Position numbers and translations under genes: made by a program
In this document: one piece after another, positions 15,703 to 17,954 of the stretch
How the letters are laid out: the number at the start of each line of letters is the position of its first letter
Numbering within the stretch: the first letter of the stretch is position 1
Assembly (NCBI GenBank): GCA_044233795.1
Contig: JBIIJL010000044.1
Span: forward strand, 1-17,954
DNA from: JBIIJL01 sp044233795
GTDB taxonomy: Bacteria; Pseudomonadota; Gammaproteobacteria; Legionellales; Legionellaceae
Length of the DNA stretch: 17,954 nt
Reading direction: 5' to 3'
The notes under the pieces: generated by a model
Told to the model about the DNA's origin: nothing
The model's input: the letters and a program-made list of their open reading frames with translations, nothing else
Database searches by the model: none

Positions 15703-16725
15703 ATGAATATCTGCTTAAATGAATTATCTAAACCGTTCGCAGAAATTGTTGAAGAAATGATGCGCAGGGGCATTGACTGTCGGCAAATCCCAAGAACCAC
15801 CTTGATAGAAGCACAATATGGCGCAACCAAGCATATATTTTCACAACATACATTACCGATTATTCCTCAATTTTATCCAAAACTTATCAATAATAAACGC
15901 AATTTTAAAGCCCTGCTTAGATATCTTCACATCCCCTACTTGCTGGAAAGTAAGATTTTTTCACCCACAGATAAAATAGAGGCGCTGGCTTTTGCAGAGC
16001 AAACACTTGGATTTCCTGTGATTACTAAACCTAAAGTTGGTATGACGATGTTAAAAGTATTTTGTAACATCCAAAGTTTGGCAGAAATGAGTGCTCTCTG
16101 GAGTGAACATTACGAGTCATTAACAGACAATGAAGTTATTGTTGAAAAATTCTTGCCAAACGCCACAGCTCATCAAATGATTGGATTTGGAGATGGGACC
16201 CGCGCAATCTTACGTCGTTTTAAACCACAGGTCACAGGCAACGGGGAATCCAATATTCAAGAACTCGTTGATATGTTGAATACTGATAGAAAAAATAACA
16301 AACCGTATTTTTCACCGATTCCACTGAGTGATGCAGAAATTATTCGATGTATATCGGGACAAGGCTTTACCCTCAAAACAGTTATACCTTCTAATGTAAC
16401 TATCGAACTACACTATGGAACTGATATGAGCAAAGGAGGAGAGTTCGACGTTATGCAAAGCCAGGAGGCTCATCCTTTATACTGGGAGTTATTCTATAAC
16501 ATATGGGATATATTTCCCAAAATGCCATTTTTTGGATTGGATATTTTATCCACTGATATTAGTCAACCACCGCATCCTTCTCGGACAGCAATCAATGAGG
16601 CTGCTGTTGGTCCATCAATATCCTCATTCTTTGCAGCAGGTGACCCATACAACCTGAATGTCGTTGGACGTCTTGTTGATATTGTATTTCCAGAATCAAA
16701 GTTAGGCGAGCTGTCACTTCAATGA
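15703..16725 (+). CDS. ATP-grasp ligase-like protein, cyanophycin-synthetase-like (copy 2, partly degenerate)
   Basis: A 340-residue paralogue of the preceding protein with the same architecture: NKRNFKALLRYLHIPY (64-79), K109 in ITKP, E148 in VEKF, RFKPQVTGNGESNIQELV (172-189), DMSKGG (241-246), D280 and a C-terminal VFPE. Several positions usual in active ATP-grasp enzymes differ. The flexible glycine loop reads KVGMTMLK, the DYR segment reads HQM (157-159), and the terminal E-x-N reads EAA (299-301), followed by GPS instead of PGF. It may bind but not catalyse, or use another substrate or metal arrangement. The ATG directly follows the stop of copy 1, with GGAG nine bases before it, so the two are translationally linked and may form a complex. 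It is the last gene of the cluster. Confidence 0.75.
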   Translation: MNICLNELSKPFAEIVEEMMRRGIDCRQIPRTTLIEAQYGATKHIFSQHTLPIIPQFYPKLINNKRNFKALLRYLHIPYLLESKIFSPTDKIEALAFAEQTLGFPVITKPKVGMTMLKVFCNIQSLAEMSALWSEHYESLTDNEVIVEKFLPNATAHQMIGFGDGTRAILRRFKPQVTGNGESNIQELVDMLNTDRKNNKPYFSPIPLSDAEIIRCISGQGFTLKTVIPSNVTIELHYGTDMSKGGEFDVMQSQEAHPLYWELFYNIWDIFPKMPFFGLDILSTDISQPPHPSRTAINEAAVGPSISSFFAAGDPYNLNVVGRLVDIVFPESKLGELSLQ

Positions 16726-16787
16726 TCGTTCTAGCTTAATATTTTTTATCATGATATTTTTGCTATTTTACTAAGCCTGAGGCATTC

Positions 16788-17582
16788 ATGAGCACATTAG
16801 TCTTTGACATTGAAACTGTCCCAGATGTATCGTCTGGTCGAAATTTACACAACCTCGAAGGATTGTCAGATGAAGATACTGCTAATGCGATGTTTGCAAT
16901 CCGAAAAGCTAAAGTAGGCCATGAGTTTTTACCCCATCATTTCCAAAAAATTGTTGCTATTTCTCTTGTGATGAGTAATGCATCTAGCATAAAGGTATGG
17001 TCGCTGGGAGATGAGCAGTCATCTGAAAAAGAACTTATCGAACGTTTTTTTAAAGGCATTGATAAACATACACCAACATTGGTTAGTTGGAATGGCAGCG
17101 GATTTGACTTACCTGTACTCCATTATCGAGCGCTGTTACACAAAGTCTCAGCGCCTACCTACTGGGAAAGTGGTGATAACCAACAAGCCTACCGTTGGAA
17201 TAACTATTTAAATCGTTTCCACTACCGCCACACTGATTTAATGGATATTTTATCCGCTTACCAAAACAAAGCCTTTGCACCGCTTGACGACATCGCATCA
17301 ATGCTTGGATTTCCTGGAAAAATGGGGATGAGTGGTAATAGAGTATGGGAAGAGTATCTCGCGGGCAATCTTAAAGGAATTCGAGACTACTGTGAAACAG
17401 ACGTATTAAACACCTATTGTGTATATTTACGGTTTGAGCTAATGAGAGGAAACATCAATGAAGCCCAATACCAGCAACGTCTAGTTCAATTGTGCATATA
17501 TCTTGAAGAGGCACAGGATAGGCCACATCTTCATGAATTCTTGTCCCATTTGAAAACCAAAGCTGTAGCCAACTGTATTTAG
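16788..17582 (+). CDS. DEDDy 3'-5' exonuclease related to PolB proofreading domain
   Basis: A 264-residue stand-alone exonuclease-fold protein (family often named predicted 3'-5' exonuclease related to the exonuclease domain of DNA polymerase B). The four acidic residues and tyrosine of the DEDDy class are visible: D7 and E9 in FDIETVP, D107 in SWNGSGFDLP, and Y201/D205 in DYCETDVLNTY. It should hydrolyse single-stranded DNA or RNA from the 3' end using two metal ions; the cellular role is not settled. The ATG has GAGG five bases upstream. It lies 62 bases after the ATP-grasp pair, in an A+T-rich gap with no clear promoter, so whether it belongs to that transcript is open. Confidence 0.88.
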   Translation: MSTLVFDIETVPDVSSGRNLHNLEGLSDEDTANAMFAIRKAKVGHEFLPHHFQKIVAISLVMSNASSIKVWSLGDEQSSEKELIERFFKGIDKHTPTLVSWNGSGFDLPVLHYRALLHKVSAPTYWESGDNQQAYRWNNYLNRFHYRHTDLMDILSAYQNKAFAPLDDIASMLGFPGKMGMSGNRVWEEYLAGNLKGIRDYCETDVLNTYCVYLRFELMRGNINEAQYQQRLVQLCIYLEEAQDRPHLHEFLSHLKTKAVANCI

Positions 17583-17705
17583 ATAGAAATTTATTGTAAC
17601 GCCCCGCGTCATCCTGAGCCTGATGTATCGTCACAAAAATTAGAAAACGAAAGCAAAAGCTAGATGCGCAGCGCAATTCATGATCTAATGATTTCTGTCG
17701 CGCGT

Positions 17706-17745
17706 CAATTATCTTTGCCGGTTGACGACAATTATCTTTGCCGGT
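17706..17745. repeat. Tandem direct repeat, 17 bp, two copies
   Basis: CAATTATCTTTGCCGGT occurs exactly at 17706-17722 and 17729-17745, separated by six bases (period 23). Repeated short boxes of this kind are found inside the ends of some insertion sequences, such as IS21-type elements, where transposase binds. I could not confirm a family or find a target duplication. Confidence 0.8.
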
Positions 17746-17799
17746 CACCCATAAAAAAAATTAGTTACTTTTCCCTCCTGATATCAAGTTATTATTTTT

Positions 17800-17816
17800 C
17801 TGCTTAGAGTAAGCAG
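17800..17816. repeat. Short perfect hairpin
   Basis: CTGCTTA (17800-17806) and TAAGCAG (17810-17816) are exact complements around GAG. It lies downstream of the minus-strand frame ending at 17851. On that strand it is followed by A-rich, not T-rich, sequence, so it is not a standard terminator. Confidence 0.5.
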
Positions 17817-17850
17817 CCCGGTAGCTTTGTAAGCGGTGAATTAACCCCAC

Positions 17851-17952
17851 CTATGCGGGCAAGATCAAGTTAGGTAAGCTTCTCATATTGTCGAGACGTT
17901 GAGTGTCAATGTTGTAGGGAAGGAGTGTCTCGAGTTGCTCTAGGGTGTGCGC
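17851..17952 (-). CDS. Possible C-terminal end of an unidentified protein (window edge)
   Basis: An open frame enters from the window edge and ends at TAG 17851-17853 after 33 codons. It starts AHTLEQLETLLPYNI and ends NLILPA. The other two frames on this strand stop sooner. I do not recognise the protein. Lying next to the tandem direct repeat, it could be the end of a transposase, but this is inference only. Confidence 0.3.
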   Translation of the reverse strand, partial: AHTLEQLETLLPYNIDTQRLDNMRSLPNLILPA

Positions 17953-17954
17953 TT

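Larger units (their letters stand above)
17583..17954. other. Intergenic right end, possible mobile element boundary
   Basis: This 372-base stretch holds no confident complete gene. It contains a 17-base tandem direct repeat, a short hairpin and, on the minus strand at the edge, a short open frame that may be the end of a larger gene. The long minus-strand frame at 17455-17748 runs antisense into the exonuclease and is not credible. Confidence 0.5.

Noticed and set aside
17706..17745. CRISPR-like repeat
   Set aside because: Only two copies with a 6-base spacer; CRISPR arrays need longer spacers and more repeats.
17455..17748. 97-codon minus-strand frame at the right end
   Set aside because: It overlaps the well-supported exonuclease in antisense, runs through the direct repeats and shows no protein-like motifs.

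Overview
This window looks like a gammaproteobacterial chromosome segment of moderate A+T content. The left part has the conserved gammaproteobacterial order gyrA-serC-aroA-cmk-rpsA, with serC directly before aroA. The AroA protein resembles, from memory, the Coxiella burnetii enzyme in several long motifs (SAQVKSCLLLAGLY, SRDHTER, PGDISSAAFFI). A Legionellales-type, possibly host-associated, bacterium is therefore a reasonable inference but is not proven.

Layout. (1) 1-6366, minus strand: a tightly packed operon read from gyrA through serC, aroA and cmk into a partial rpsA. Neighbouring genes overlap or nearly touch. (2) 6367-6551: divergent intergenic region with a clear sigma70-type promoter for gltA. 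(3) 6552-9330, plus strand: citrate synthase (gltA) and aerobic glycerol-3-phosphate dehydrogenase (glpD). (4) 9331-9543: convergent gap with several inverted repeats. (5) 9544-11293, minus strand: a lipoprotein lytic transglycosylase, adenylate kinase (adk) and a small thioredoxin. (6) 11294-13860: an orphan 801-residue protein with a serine-rich tail. It has its own strong promoter, whose -35 box lies inside a perfect inverted repeat, and a textbook terminator follows it. (7) 13967-16725, plus strand: a compact three-gene cluster with a SAM-methyltransferase-like protein and two tandem stand-alone ATP-grasp proteins related to the ATP-grasp domain of cyanophycin synthetase. The second ATP-grasp has lost several expected catalytic positions. 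(8) 16788-17582: a DEDDy 3'-5' exonuclease related to PolB proofreading domains. (9) 17583-17954: no confident gene, but a 17-bp tandem direct repeat and the possible 3' end of a minus-strand reading frame, which may be the edge of a mobile element.

The housekeeping parts cover DNA topology, serine and shikimate biosynthesis, nucleotide kinases, ribosomal protein S1, the TCA cycle, glycerol respiration and cell-wall turnover. The most promising uncharacterised content lies between 11.4 and 16.7 kb. It comprises the regulated orphan protein and the methyltransferase plus tandem ATP-grasp cluster, which may make or modify a small peptide-like product. No tRNA, rRNA or CRISPR array was seen.
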